Assembly: GCA_026874595.1 (NCBI GenBank)
Contig: CM049316.1
Coordinates: 70,392,176-70,456,175 of the forward strand
DNA from: Sipunculus nudus
Lineage: Eukaryota; Annelida; Sipuncula; Golfingiida; Sipunculidae
Reading direction: 5' to 3'
DNA: 64,000 bases
In this document: positions 51,200 through 63,200 of the stretch, piece by piece
Layout of the letters: every line of letters starts with the position of its first letter
Numbering within the stretch: position 1 is the stretch's first letter
Position numbers and translations under genes: made by a program
The notes under the pieces: generated by a model
Databases searched by the model: none
What the model was told of the DNA's origin: nothing
Seen by the model: the letters and a program-made list of their open reading frames with translations, nothing else

Positions 51200-51847
51200 T
51201 TAAAAATGTGAGCATATGGTTTTATTCAGAAAGGTGTATCATTTTGAATATGAAGATGTATTCTAAGTTACCATGATCGTAAATGCGGGACCAGGAAAAG
51301 CGTGGCAATTGTTAGGTGGTCTCAAGGCGGGGTTCCACTGTATTAACGAATCATATTAAATATAATGACCCAGTACAAGTTTATGCAAATCAGTTTATTT
51401 TAGACACGAAATACGGCAACATAACTGACTAATGTACCATTCACAGCGCCAAAATCATTTATAATCAGTCTTTTCAGGTCTTAGACGTGCAAACAACTTG
51501 GCAATAACAGAATTCTTAACGGTGGTTTAGCACAAAGATGGATAGATGATGCGCACAATTACAGCCGTTTTATACCACAGAGCACGGCTGCCATACTTAA
51601 ATAATTATACTGTCCAGTTTACACTTGATCTTCCTGTAGATATCATCAGATGTGAGCAGAGAATATTAATAAAAGATTAATCATTATTCAGTACTTATCA
51701 TATATATATATTTATCATATACCAATAAGTCATCGGGCAGACATGCAAGTTCCTTGGTATATCAGACCTACTTTAAAAGTTTCCTTCTAAACGCCTAAAG
51801 ACACGGTAGAGGCATTCAATTTAAACCCGTCATTAATCCCAACCCGG

Positions 51848-52119
51848 CAGGGGCGTCAATACAGGGAGGGGATGGGGGTATACTTTTTAGCAAGGGGGGG
51901 GGGATGGTCAATGTAATCATCCCCCTGATATTCAGAGAATAATATTCATATATTGGAAATGGAATATTTAAAACTAGAATTATAGACTTTGGTTACATTT
52001 ATGAGTTTAATATGAAATATTATATATCTTAACCTGATTAAGAATTAACATACATACCTTATATTTTAAAAGCTTATACTTAATTGTTTTTTATTTGAAA
52101 ATTTTATACAGACATACAG

Positions 52120-52181
<62 letters not shown>

Positions 52182-52255
52182 TTGTGTTGGTGCGTGTATA
52201 AAAAAAAACTCGGAGTCATCCGCCTCCCACCCTTGAAGAAAAATTAACGCCACTG
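51848..52255. mobile_element. hAT-like MITE with 8-bp target duplication (408 bp)
   Basis: The left end CAGGGGCGTCAA and right end TTAACGCCACTG (complement CAGTGGCGTTAA) are inverted, with two differences in 12. The flanks CAACCCGG (51840-51847) and CAACCCAG (52256-52263) agree in 7 of 8 positions, the 8-bp duplication expected of hAT. The interior carries a G9 tract near 51895 and a (TA)n tract at 52123-52180; no coding sequence. Confidence 0.72.
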
Positions 52256-52950
52256 CAACCCAGTTTTATCTAAATTTGGAACAGAAACGTGTTTTAGGCA
52301 AGTTAACATAATATCGAAAAATATTGATCCTTGAAAATTGTATCGCGATACGCAATATGCAAATCGCGATATACCGATATATCGATAATATCACGCAGCC
52401 CTACTTAACATTTTAGCATGGCCAGCATGAACATTTGAACCAATCTACAAAAAAAAAATGTTGACGGCTAGGAAATGCCCATTGTCTCGACAAATTGGTG
52501 GATTTGATGGAGTTGTTTTGCCTTTGCTGATGTAATTGAGCACAATTCTAGCTCTATATGTGACGCAAGGGATTTGATTGGAACGTGACGGTATAATATC
52601 ATTTGGCAATTTAGCACCAGACTGTTGCTCCCGTTAAACAAACAGCCAATAAGACCAATACTACCTCCGAATGCCATCAGCCAAATTAAAGTCTGAAACA
52701 TGATACCTTGTTCGCTGTTAATTCGTTTAGTTTTAGGGAGAGCCTGTGACATAAAAGATTTCCCGCCAAATTAACCGTACACACCAGTTGTTTGTTCGGA
52801 CCTTTAAATTATTCAGGAGGGAACAAGTGCGGTGTTACAATTTCCTCCGCTCGGATTCCTGGCGACCCCTAACGTGTGCTACGGGACTAATCACTGTGCT
52901 CGCGTCGCCTTCTCTCACAGGCTGGCAGCATTAATTATTTAGGTCGGGAC

Positions 52951-53047
52951 TTCTGTCTCTCTCTCTCTTTCTCTCTCTGTCTTTCTGTATCTGTCTGTCT
53001 TTCTGTCTCTGTCTGTCTCTGTCTCTGTCTCTGTCTCTCTCTCTCAC
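52951..53047. repeat. (TCTG/TC)n microsatellite
   Basis: About 97 bp of CT and CTGT repeats. The minus-strand open frame over it is the RDRDRD/ERER-type artefact of this tract. Confidence 0.95.
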
Positions 53048-53689
53048 AGATCCATAACTCGGATAAAATACTTTACTGGATGATTTGGTCAAAGGGTAAG
53101 TAAACTGAATCGGTTCGTATGTACCATTATCCATAAAGAATATTAAAACTCTATAGGTCGCAAACGTTGTATACACTTAACATCAACATCTTTCAATTTA
53201 GCGTTTATCGTCCGCACAACCATGTTTTGTAATATGGTTCCTTTTTTTCTAATTGAGTTGCCTCGTTTTGAGTTAAGTCTAGCCGTGGATACACGACTCA
53301 GTAGGTAATTATATTGGGCTGGTCGTCGACTCTCTAATGAAAGAGGGCCGAAATGGCGCTAACGTTGGTCATATAATAAATATTCGAAAATACTGTTTTT
53401 TTACTGCAGCCCGGGTGTATTCTGGGTAGAGCATCGAAAGACCAGATTAGCCCTACCGACTAAATCTAATTTGTAATGACAGGGAAGACCTTTAACGAAG
53501 TTTCGTTAAGCTTCCCTGGAATTTTCTTGTGCTAATAGTATATTGCAGGAGGTAGGGATGTTCAAGCGTTCGTCAACGAGTGGGTGTGGGTGCAGCTGTT
53601 CCACTAGCTCCCCAGTACTTGTGTGTGTATGTGTGTGTGTGGGGGGGGGGGGGTGTCTTGGATACCTCTGCGCTGGCCTTGGTGTTGCA

Positions 53690-54050
53690 CAGTGATGTAG
53701 GACTGGAGTCCGAACTTGGACTCGGGTCCTGGACTCGGGCTTGTACTCGGACTCGGAGGTAAGGACTGGATAAATCAGGCCGAGCACATCTCTAGTCCTA
53801 TAGAATATTCTGTCACATAATATAAAGGTTTATGTATATGTGTATACGTACTAACAGAATAAAATTAAAATTCACATGATAATCTTAAAAACTTCCAATT
53901 TATTTTTTTTTATATATATTTGTACTGGACTCGTACTCGGACTTGCGTTCTTTATGACTCAGACTCGAAGAAGGTGGACCTGGACTCGTACCTCATGGTT
54001 TCGGACTTAGTCTTGGATTCGGATGAAGGGACTTACTAGCTACATCACTG
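53690..54050. mobile_element. hAT-like MITE with CAGTGATGTAG termini (361 bp)
   Basis: Perfect 11-bp terminal inverted repeats CAGTGATGTAG / CTACATCACTG bound the element. Flanking octamers GTGTTGCA and GTATGGCA agree at 6 of 8 positions. The interior consists of GGACTCGGACTTG-type words, in one orientation near the left and right ends. A related decayed copy is at 47620-48015. No transposase. Confidence 0.72.
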
Positions 54051-54889
54051 GTATGGCACATACAGAAGTATAGCTTAGGCGCAAGACCTCTCAACTTATA
54101 TATAGTGAATCCAAATACCAACAGATGGCGCTTGATACCAGCATTTTCACCGCTTCCTCTTTTTCGATTCGTCACACTTCCTGTGGCTGTATCATAATAA
54201 AACAAGCTATCACGTACACATTGTTATCTGTACTTGTGTATACCTTTCAGTGATGTAATGTACAAAAAAAACTGCCTAACCAACCTAGCGGTAAGTATAT
54301 AAGTTTGCAAATATTTTAGAACCGACAATGATAATACGTCTCTAACTCTCCTTCTGTTTGAATAACCAATAGTATGGTTCACAGCCTGCGCCAATACTGG
54401 CTGGGAACCAAGCTTAATAACCAATGGCTATAACAACTTATTTATATTTCCCACTTATCACAGTAATTCATTAACGAAAGGTAAAAACTTAATTCTCATA
54501 TTTTCTATCCCGAACGGCTTGGCCGAATTTTCGTATGAGAAACTTTCACATTTCAAATTTCATATGTTGTATATTGTCGGTGAATTAACCAATTACGTGT
54601 CCCGAAAAAGTCATAAAAATAATACAAGTCTTTTGCCAAAGCATGCTCCTTATTGTTGATATTTTATATGAAATAGTTTATCTATATTTCCTCGCTTTTC
54701 TAATCAGTTTTATTCAACTGTATGTGAACAATAAAGTAGGAATAGGCTACCTTTATTGTGATTTAAAAGACAGAAACGAAGGCTGCTCTGGTACACGAAC
54801 AACGCCAGATATTTAACGCTTGGTTGGTCACTTGAGGATGCGTAACTCTTTAACCTGAGCGCGCGTTCATTTCAATAACAGCGGGTCGG

Positions 54890-55102
54890 ACGGGACTGAA
54901 GTTGGACCGATATCCGAAATTCACTCAAATCAGGGATAATCGATATTCGCATGCGAATATTGAATATCATTCATATCATGCGAATATTGGATATTGGATA
55001 TTCGATATTCGCATGCGAATATCGAATATCCCTGATTTGTGTGATATTCGATATTCGCAGGCGAATATCGAATTTCGAATATCGGTCCAACTTCAGTCCC
55101 GT
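54890..55102. mobile_element. Self-complementary (foldback) MITE, 213 bp, with 8-bp duplication
   Basis: The terminal inverted repeat ACGGGACTGAAGTTGGACCG continues as GATATYCGAAATTC, over 30 bp per side with about one mismatch. The interior is built from GATATTCGCATGCGAATATC and variants, so nearly the whole element can fold on itself. Flanks CGGGTCGG (54882-54889) and CGGGTCAG (55103-55110) match in 7 of 8 bases, fitting an 8-bp duplication (hAT or P superfamily). Overlapping open frames (54902-55165, 54951-55292) arise from it. Confidence 0.75.
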
Positions 55103-55157
55103 CGGGTCAGTTGGTTTCTGGCCTGGGCCTCGTGCGGGACTTTTAACTTATTATTTA

Positions 55158-55292
55158 ATGTCTGAAAGTAAAAATAACAAGAGGGGTAGAAAAAGACCGT
55201 CGATGACCGAACAGGTTCTCGATTTCTTTACGGAGAAAATGTGTGGGGAGGGATTCCAGCCAGAGACGGTTAACATATTGGTGAACAATTGA
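55158..55292 (+). other. Short open frame, basic N-terminus, possible gene or transposon relic
   Basis: From ATG 55158 a 44-residue reading starts MSESKNNKRGRKRPSMTEQV and continues with a helix-like LDFFTEKMCGEGF. The basic cluster resembles a nuclear-localisation or AT-hook-like patch. It directly follows the foldback MITE. The frame ends at 55290-55292, and downstream GC-richer sequence to about 55650 carries stops in each frame. It could be a decayed exon or a transposon ORF; not recognised. Confidence 0.2.
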
Positions 55293-55974
55293 TTTTCGGA
55301 CGTGAATTCCTTCAAGTTTGCTGGCGGGCGATTCGGATGCTCCTAAGGAACTGAAACTGTAGATAATTTTTGGCAGGACTTCTGCGATTAGAAACGTTTT
55401 TGAAGTCCATCTATAAAATTCTTCAGGAACAGAGCATTCCTCCCACCAAAACCTTTGGGAAGGATTGTACTGAACTTCTAACCTCGATAGCAGGAGACGT
55501 ACCAACTCAATCCATGGCAGATGGACTCGCAAGAGTCACAAGCCGATTCTTGTCACTGGTCAAGCCACCATTTTGGACCCACAGGTGTACCTGCGGGGTC
55601 ATAAGAAGACAGGTGAGAGGGAATGAGTGTACGGCATTGTTGACTATGTCAGCTTAGTTCCATCTGTGTTTGAACATCATGTATTAAATGCCAGTAATGG
55701 CAACCAGCCGTTAGGGAGAGGCACAACGCGAAAACCATAGATAGAATCTCATACGATTGAAGATTAAATTCGAGAATCATGAATATGGTGATATTTAATG
55801 GAAAATATAAGAAAAATTAATAAACATCTATTTTTTATGTTATACGAAAAATTACCACGGCCGGGTAAAGGGACAAATTACTTGAGAGTTGGTACTCGAG
55901 TACTTCTTTTTTTCAGTTTTCAAGTTGTTTTGTTGGAGGTAACTGACCACATTTTAATGCTAGCTCATCGTTTG

Positions 55975-56305
55975 TACATCTGCAGAATTCCATTCCGGTT
56001 TCGGACTGCGAGACAGGGCAGCAGCACGCGCGTCCTCTCATTTGATATGGTGACCCCTGCACCCGCCCTGGATGTGTAATCTTCCCCATTGCCGGGTCAC
56101 ATAATCCAGGAACCCTCGAAAGGCGCACTCATTTGAAAATCAAACGCGGCCATTGTGCACGACCTTTACATTAAGCCTGCAGAGCATTCACTGAGGGGTG
56201 AGAGGGGACCCATGAAAGTCTTACCGCCTCAGATGAGATTCAAACTCAAGATCTCCCGGCACTGAGTTCGGTGCTCGACCCCTAAACAAGAGAATCGGTC
56301 TCAAG
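55975..56305 (-). mobile_element. tRNA-derived SINE copy, family A
   Basis: Read on the minus strand: TTTAGGGGTCGAGCACC, CCGGGAGATCTTGAGTTTGAATCTCA (B box), GCTCTGCAGGCTTAATG, GAGTGCGCCTTTCGAGGGTTCC and AGTCCGAAACCGGAATGGAATTC. All blocks match the copy at 1440-1690 in order. The open frames here are repeat-derived. Confidence 0.65.
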
Positions 56306-56404
56306 TAATTATTTTGATATAATGACAAGAATACAGGATTTAAAACTTAAAGTTTTTACATGGATTGTAAAATTTGTTATTCTTACTAATCGTTATTGTT
56401 ACTC

Positions 56405-56600
56405 TCCATGACTCGGGCGGTGGTATTCGGTAGTGTCTACAGGTGGAAGAAACCAGAGAACCCGAGAAAACCACCGTCCTTGGACGGGTCACTTCAACCC
56501 ACTCTCATGGCCAAGCTGGGAAACGATCCCTGGTCGCCAGCGGAGAGAGCCGAGCGTTTCACACCTCAGCATTCCAGTTATCCAGTACATCGTTCAAGGT
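56405..56600 (-). mobile_element. tRNA-derived SINE copy, family B
   Basis: On the minus strand it reads GAAACGCTCGGCTCTCTCCGCTGGCGACCAGGGATCGTTTCCC (tRNA-like head), then GACCCGTCCAAGGACGG, TTTTCTCGGGTTCTCTGG and TTTCTTCCACC. It matches 49855-49990 from the anticodon region onward and keeps more of the 5' tRNA part. Confidence 0.65.
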
Positions 56601-57371
56601 GTGTAATTAATATTAATAAAAAATGATAAAATAAAATATTGATTAAATCAATATTAATTAGGGTAGCGTTTTATGTATAAAACATTAGTGACCGATGAAA
56701 AGTAAAAAGGAAATAAAAGCAAAAAGTGTTTTATTCCGTGTAACAATGTATCTGTATTCTTTTCGCATAACCTGAAATCAAAATTGAAAGTAATATACAA
56801 TTTTATCTCAGAAATCCATGGTGGTTATGCGATACTGCCATCTGGGGAGAACACATCGAACTAACAACCAAAATAAAATTGCTCATTTAACACATGTGAA
56901 AAATAAATATTTGCACAAATGTCAATTAACTTAAAATATTTTAATACTATACATGTGGTTATTTTATTTTTTATCTCAAAAGAACGCTTGTTTAACACCT
57001 TTTATTAGTATGAGTACTCGAGTGGCCAATTCGAATCTGACTAATTCTATCACGTAAACGAGTACACAAATCCAAATGAAGACTGGAGCCCTGGTACAGA
57101 CCTGCATTTTCGACATTTAAATGGTTTTCATGTATTCATGCATTGGTATATTCTAATATTTTCGGACCAATGTAAATACCCATGAGGTAGGTACCCGGTG
57201 AGGCAAGTAAAACCTAAGTCGCACATAGTTTACGACCAACAAAGGTCGTCAGTGTTTTTCACACATCTATATTCTGTTGAAAATGAATGGGCGACCGTTC
57301 GCCGATTGGTCCCAAAATGATTGCCGCAAGTCGCCGAACACTTTTTTTCTCTGCTACCACTCTGTGACCTG

Positions 57372-57376
<5 letters not shown>

Positions 57377-57462
<86 letters not shown>
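57377..57462. repeat. (AT)43 microsatellite
   Basis: 86 bp of uninterrupted AT. The poly-(Ile-Tyr) open frames on the minus strand come from it. Confidence 0.97.
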
Positions 57463-57467
<5 letters not shown>

Positions 57468-57639
57468 GGTAACAACAAAACACTGACAGAAATTTCAAAA
57501 GGAGTCTCAAAGAAGACAAGGATAAGGTACTTGTAAAGTTGCTATACATGACAGAAAACGATACTGACTCCATGGTAGCCGTCACATAGCTGGTGAGGAG
57601 GAGAGAAAGCACCAGATCCAGGCCCCATGATGTTATGCC

Positions 57640-58600
57640 TGAATCCAACTGGGGTATTGGCCTCTTGCGATGTTCGGCGAAAATAATTTTGGGAAGAGTT
57701 GAGACTGCTCACATGAAAAATGTTGAATCATACGGAGCAGTCAAATTACAAACTGACTTGTGATTGTTCTAAGTTCAGGCTGATACGCTGCGATTGGTTG
57801 GTGATACTTCGGCTATGGTCGGCGAGGTTCTTCGACTAAACTCCTTTCCATGCGGCGATGTTCAGCGAAGCTCCGTGATAATTCGGCAAAATGTTTGCTT
57901 ATGCATCGGTGAAGTTTGCCGAATGTTCACAGATGGCTTGTCAGCATCTGCTGAGCGTCCCAGCACTGTGGCAGATGCATTGCCGAATACTGCCGAACAA
58001 TCACAAATGTATCGGAGATGCCTGATGGGTGGTCTAGAAATATTAATATTTCCAGATCCAGCCTTATTATCTTTTTCTGGCAGTTGAGGTTGCACATCTA
58101 CAGCAAGAGCTGAAAATCGGAACATGCAGTCATTCTTGAACAATTAGAAGAACAGCAAAACACATCGATGAACAAATGGAAATTATACTTATCGGCGGAA
58201 GGACACCGATGTTTCGGTGACCTTCTGATGGTATTATCTACTGATCACCGAAGTTTCGTAGAACAAAAAAACACATCAAAGAAACTTTGCAGATACGTAG
58301 GTGTCTTATCGCAGACCCAGAGCAGATGCTTTGAGATATAAAAAAAATGTCTAGGATGCTTTGCCGGGGGCTGGGGATGAATTTCCGAAGCTTATGCGAG
58401 GTTCGCTGATATTTCGTCGCTATTACTTGCGACAAAACTGCACGACCCAATTTGAATGCAACCATTGTAATTTTGACGATCTGGCGGAGCGAGGCAGTGT
58501 ACACGTTCCCGATACCCTTTGATGCTCGGCGAACTTTTTTGAGAGGTTTTGCGATAATCCAATTTTTCTAACGCAAATGCTTCGCCAGTCGTAGCGAGTG
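57640..58600. repeat. TTCGGC/GCCGAA-motif-rich region, probable decayed element
   Basis: Words such as TTCGGCGAAA, CTTCGGCTATGG, TCGGCGAGG, TTGCCGAATG, CTGCCGAAC, TATCGGCGG, CACCGAAG and TCGGCGAACTT recur on both strands at intervals of tens of bases. Such interspersed inverted words are typical of interiors of non-autonomous transposons. Termini are uncertain. Confidence 0.4.
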
Positions 58601-58951
58601 TCGGTGGGACAGAGGCATTACATATCGGCGTTCTCTCTTTTATGTGGTGAAGAAAGATAGTCAGTGCAGAACCGTTTTCCTCCTAATGCCAATTTCCAGC
58701 TTCTGGAGGTGATTTTGAGCTGAAATTGGAAGAGCCACCCCGTTGGACCGTTTGACGATCGTCCGTGACTTATCACGACTGCAGGGGGTGATTAAGTCGC
58801 AGCTGGTCGTGTTTTTATGTCTTTTCTTTTTCTTAAATGTCACTATGCATTAAAAGGTTTTAGCTTGCATGTCATCCGCGTAGGGGTCATACTAGAAAAA
58901 GACATTAAATTTCCTGTTCATACCATTATTATCATTACTATGATGATTTTG

Positions 58952-59022
<71 letters not shown>
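58952..59022. repeat. (ATT)n microsatellite
   Basis: 71 bp of ATT trinucleotides. The poly-Ile open frame here is an artefact. Confidence 0.97.
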
Positions 59023-59024
<2 letters not shown>

Positions 59025-59424
59025 TTAAAACGTAACCCGCTAACGGGCACGCAAGTTCATGTGTAGTTATAGCTACCGAGTGTTCGAATCCAAAATGTGC
59101 TACATGTTTCAGTAAGACCTCGTTGGACCAGTCGGTTGATTATTCCGTATTACATCAACAGCTAAATATAAACAGTAAAACGAAATTGACGACCATACAC
59201 CAAGTCAGGTTTGTTCCATATTTTTGGGTCTTCAAAGGGACTTAAGTGTTATCTGTTTTGTATTTTAACGGCAGTGATTTGATGATTTTCACTATACAGA
59301 TGTGCGGTTGCTCATGATTGTATCATGTAATTATTTATCAATCGTAATAGCCTTAATTTGACCTCTATCTCGTGTACTTAATATAGCGGGAACTTAGCGT
59401 CGTACCCTAATTAGGTGAAGATTC

Positions 59425-60232
59425 TGTAACACTAGGCAGCGTGAAATGTCAGAGGAATGAATAATGTTGTCACTGTTTTTTTTGTTAACAAATAATTATA
59501 ATTTATTCTTAAAACAATTCTAACATTACAATACACTAAATTAATACGATTATACAGTAGAACAACAGTATAAAAGTAAATCAATACAATTAAACGGTAT
59601 AATAAATAAAGTGTAATGTACCATTGTGTCCGGATCCCAGGCTTTGATTCTGGATACCACCACTGTCACAGCTCAACAAGTCCTTTAAAACAAATAATCC
59701 AGATGAACAGTTCACATAAATCTTCTCAGAGAATAATAGTCCAATTCAATCCCGAAATCAATCTGTTGTAATCCAAAAGTGAAGTTCTGGTAATAGTCTC
59801 AAAGGCAAACTGAAGACTAAATAAAATCTGTTACAAAGTTCGAAGAATATCTATAAGTGCTGCAATTATCGGAAAGGTCCACAATCTGACTCACACTCTT
59901 CCGTGTCCGCTGAAATATTTCTCTCTCCCCTCCCCTCGGCTCTAAACACAGATATTAATAACTTTTTCATCCGAAAATTCTAGAAATGGTAAACTCCATA
60001 GAACAATACACACGTTACAGGAACAGACTTGAAACATCTAGAACAAAGAACGCTGTGTTTCTACACTTCAGACCCCACACTAAGGCCATGTCAACTCACA
60101 CGTCTCCCATGGCAACGAACTATGCTTGCGCTACACGAATCAGAATGTGACACTGCTGTGCACAATAAACCAGGGCCAACCAAACACTAATAAGAAAGTC
60201 AACAGCGCACAATAAAAGAGACACCTGTGACA
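59425..60232 (-). mobile_element. Solo-LTR-like element, copy 2 (inverted)
   Basis: On the minus strand it runs from TGTCACAGGTGTCTC to GTGTTACA and parallels copy 1 (49030-49759) throughout, with AGAAATATTTCAGCGGACAC, GTTCTAGATGTTTCAAG and TTTTAAGAATAAATTATAAT. The TATAAATA of copy 1 is degraded here, but the AATAAA remains. No internal retrotransposon genes adjoin it. Flanking pentamers do not form an exact duplication. Confidence 0.55.
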
Positions 60233-63200
60233 TATTTTACAATGCTGTGGAAAAAAATATACTATCCTTCGTTTTTGGAATACGGTATGATGATGAGGCC
60301 AATGATGACCTGGGATGATCGATGATATTTCAAGATTAATAGGTTCATAAGGTTAAATATAGCAATCAACCTGTGTGAATTCAATGCATCGTAGAAATCA
60401 AGCTGAAGTCGACTGATTGTCACTGTTTGCTCTGTATCTGTATCACTCGTTCTCGATTCAATAAATAGTCATCTTGGCAGCTTTTGGAACCTAAATGTAT
60501 TGCTTCAGACCTCATCTTTGCTTAAGCTTTCACGAAATCATTTTTGTTCTTGGGCCGCTGGAGAGATGACAAAAGTATCCTAAGGGGGCCCTTTTACTAA
60601 TACATCCTTAGTAATTTGACGAAGAGTCTATCGTGGCGCCACCTGTCAAAAATACGAACTCGACCCAGCGAAAATCCGTCCCCCGGTGAAGTCACACGGA
60701 CCTATCGCATCAGAAGGACGATAAATGGACATAATTATTGAATTGTATAATGGACATTCAAATAAAATGATCGTAAGTTTACTATCCAATTAAATATATT
60801 CGTGTGCACTAGAAAGTTTGGAGTTAAGTAGTTTGTGAATAACTTTAAAAACTTTGTCTTGTTTGCTATGGATAATCAGTCATCGCCCTATAAACCTCTC
60901 CTTGACACATTCACTTGTTTATCATGCTGTCATAGACATATTCAGCGGTTCATCATAAATCGTGATGATGTACTTATTGATAAACTGTGGGTTTTCCTAA
61001 TTTAATCAATCCTTTGTTTCTTCCATATTCATTTTAAGCCTTGAGTGCCACTTACCTAATTGGTAGAACTCACAATTATGGAAACAAAGCAGGCGTGGTA
61101 TTAGTACGTATTACTCCAACAGATGGCAGCACTGGCGAGAAAGCGTGGGTGTTTGTGCATTCATTTGAAATAATCTCAATAATCTGGAAATAATCAAAAT
61201 ATGATCTGGAGTTTCTGGCTCGCGCTTTATGCATTGCTGACTCCAACACAACAGACGTGCACAGACGGGCACAGAAAGAAACAATTCAGTGTTATCACTG
61301 AACATTTGTCACGCATCTCTTCCATTGCCACGCCTGGTATTTAGGTTTTTAATTTTGAAATGTCGGGAGTGAAGCAAAATGTGTCCTAAGGGGGGGGGGG
61401 CTATTCCCTTATTTATCCATATATCTAAAGATATCTCAATTTATATTCAAACGGGGTGATCGCAGCGCCACCTATGTGTATCTACCTGGGATGTGTAATC
61501 GTGTTATGTTTGAATATGAAAATAGTTAAGCCAGTCTTAATTATACAATAGCGCCAAATGTAGTATTTGGAATTAAAATGGTGCAAAAGTTGGGAATAAT
61601 GAACCGATGGGGCAGGCTAGTAATATTTAAAGCGAAATCGTACAGTAAATAATAGTTTAGTTACATTTATACCATAACGTTGTTGGATTCCTTAGTTGAT
61701 ATGCTCGGTCAGCAACTGAGAATAAGAACCATATTGATCCATAAGCCGTATTTATCGCACAAATAACAGTCTCCGGTCCATAGTGATGGATCAACCCACT
61801 ACCCCAAGTAATATCAGGTCTTGCGACCCACACCCAATAGTACCGTGTTCTTACCATCAATATTCAATAGTTTATAGCGCTTAAAGTAGGAACACGTTAT
61901 TAAGGCTAATTAATATTACATTAGGGAATACATTTTAAATTTTAATCAGATTTACATTTTTTTACTTTTTTCACTAAAATGGCTCTGGCGTGACATCGTT
62001 AACAGTACCACGTACCACTCAATATTTATAAGTGAGACACTGCAAGTCCAAATTCTGGTGTAGAAAAGAATGAGGTCGGATGCATAGCGCCATCAACAGA
62101 GCTGCTCTACTCAACTACACATTTTGGCGTTGGCTGGTCTTACATAACAGGACTTATGACACAAGGCAGTGATACCCCTTAAATGGAAAAAGTACAAGGC
62201 CGAATTCCATTCAAGGCAAAAAACATCATTGAAATATCGAATATTAGGAGTTTCAATGAAGAAGGTGGAAACCACCTCGATTCAATTGTTAAGACTGGGC
62301 AAAGATGGACGTATTTTGAGAACCATTACCAGGTTGTTTTCATGCAGAATTAAGAACGTGGCCAGAAGCGGAGGCAGGGTCTTCATTGACGATTATCTTT
62401 ATCAGTGTTCGGCATTAATAGGGTGGACTGGATCTTGATTCTTACTTTTCCTTTTAAATTTTCATAGAAATAACTAAAATAACGTTAATTTCTTTCAATT
62501 GAAACAAGAAAAACACCAATGCTGTTTATGTTTACGAATAATCATTAATATTTAATTAACTGTTAAAAAGCTTCATCCCTTATTTTATATTCGCCTTTGG
62601 ACATATGAAGCGGCCAGGTCCATACAGAATTCACTTCGAGGTTAGTAACCCTTGATTTCACGAGACGTTGTCCTACAAAGAAGGCTTTCGGGGTTTTATC
62701 TTGGCAGAAAAAAAATATTAACTACATTTTCAAAGCGAAAGTAATGCAAGATTGAAAAACATGCGGAGAATATGGTAAAATAACATGTAGCCACCCGCAA
62801 TGAAAATATAATACACAGCCATCTCAAGTACTGCAATAATATAAGTACAAAAGATTTGTGGCGCTCCACAGCAGACGACACATCCGAGTCACGTGGTATA
62901 TGCCATTTAAGGTCATCTGAATCACATGTTATGTGCCATATAAGGTGTTGCATGACTGCGCCGTAAACGTTTATGCCGGGACGCGAGGAATGAGAAATCG
63001 ATGATTTCATGGTCGGCCTTGTGTGATATATTTCATATATACGGCCTGGCCGAGTGCCTGGTCAGGGAAATACCCCAATCTTATGTTGGTGTGTAGGCCG
63101 GGTTCGCAATCTGTCATGTTTCTTTAATGCCAATCAAACCTTCTTTTCGGCAGCCCTGGCATCTCTGATATATTGAGCTGAGGTCAAGTTGGTCGTCCAT

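Noticed and set aside
52931-53176. Minus-strand Arg/Asp/Glu-repeat protein
   Set aside because: It is a translation of the CT/CTGT microsatellite.
57230-57648. Minus-strand open frames with long Ile-Tyr repeats
   Set aside because: They are translations of the (AT)43 microsatellite and have no other coding evidence.
58817-59035. Poly-isoleucine open frame
   Set aside because: It is a translation of the (ATT)n tract.
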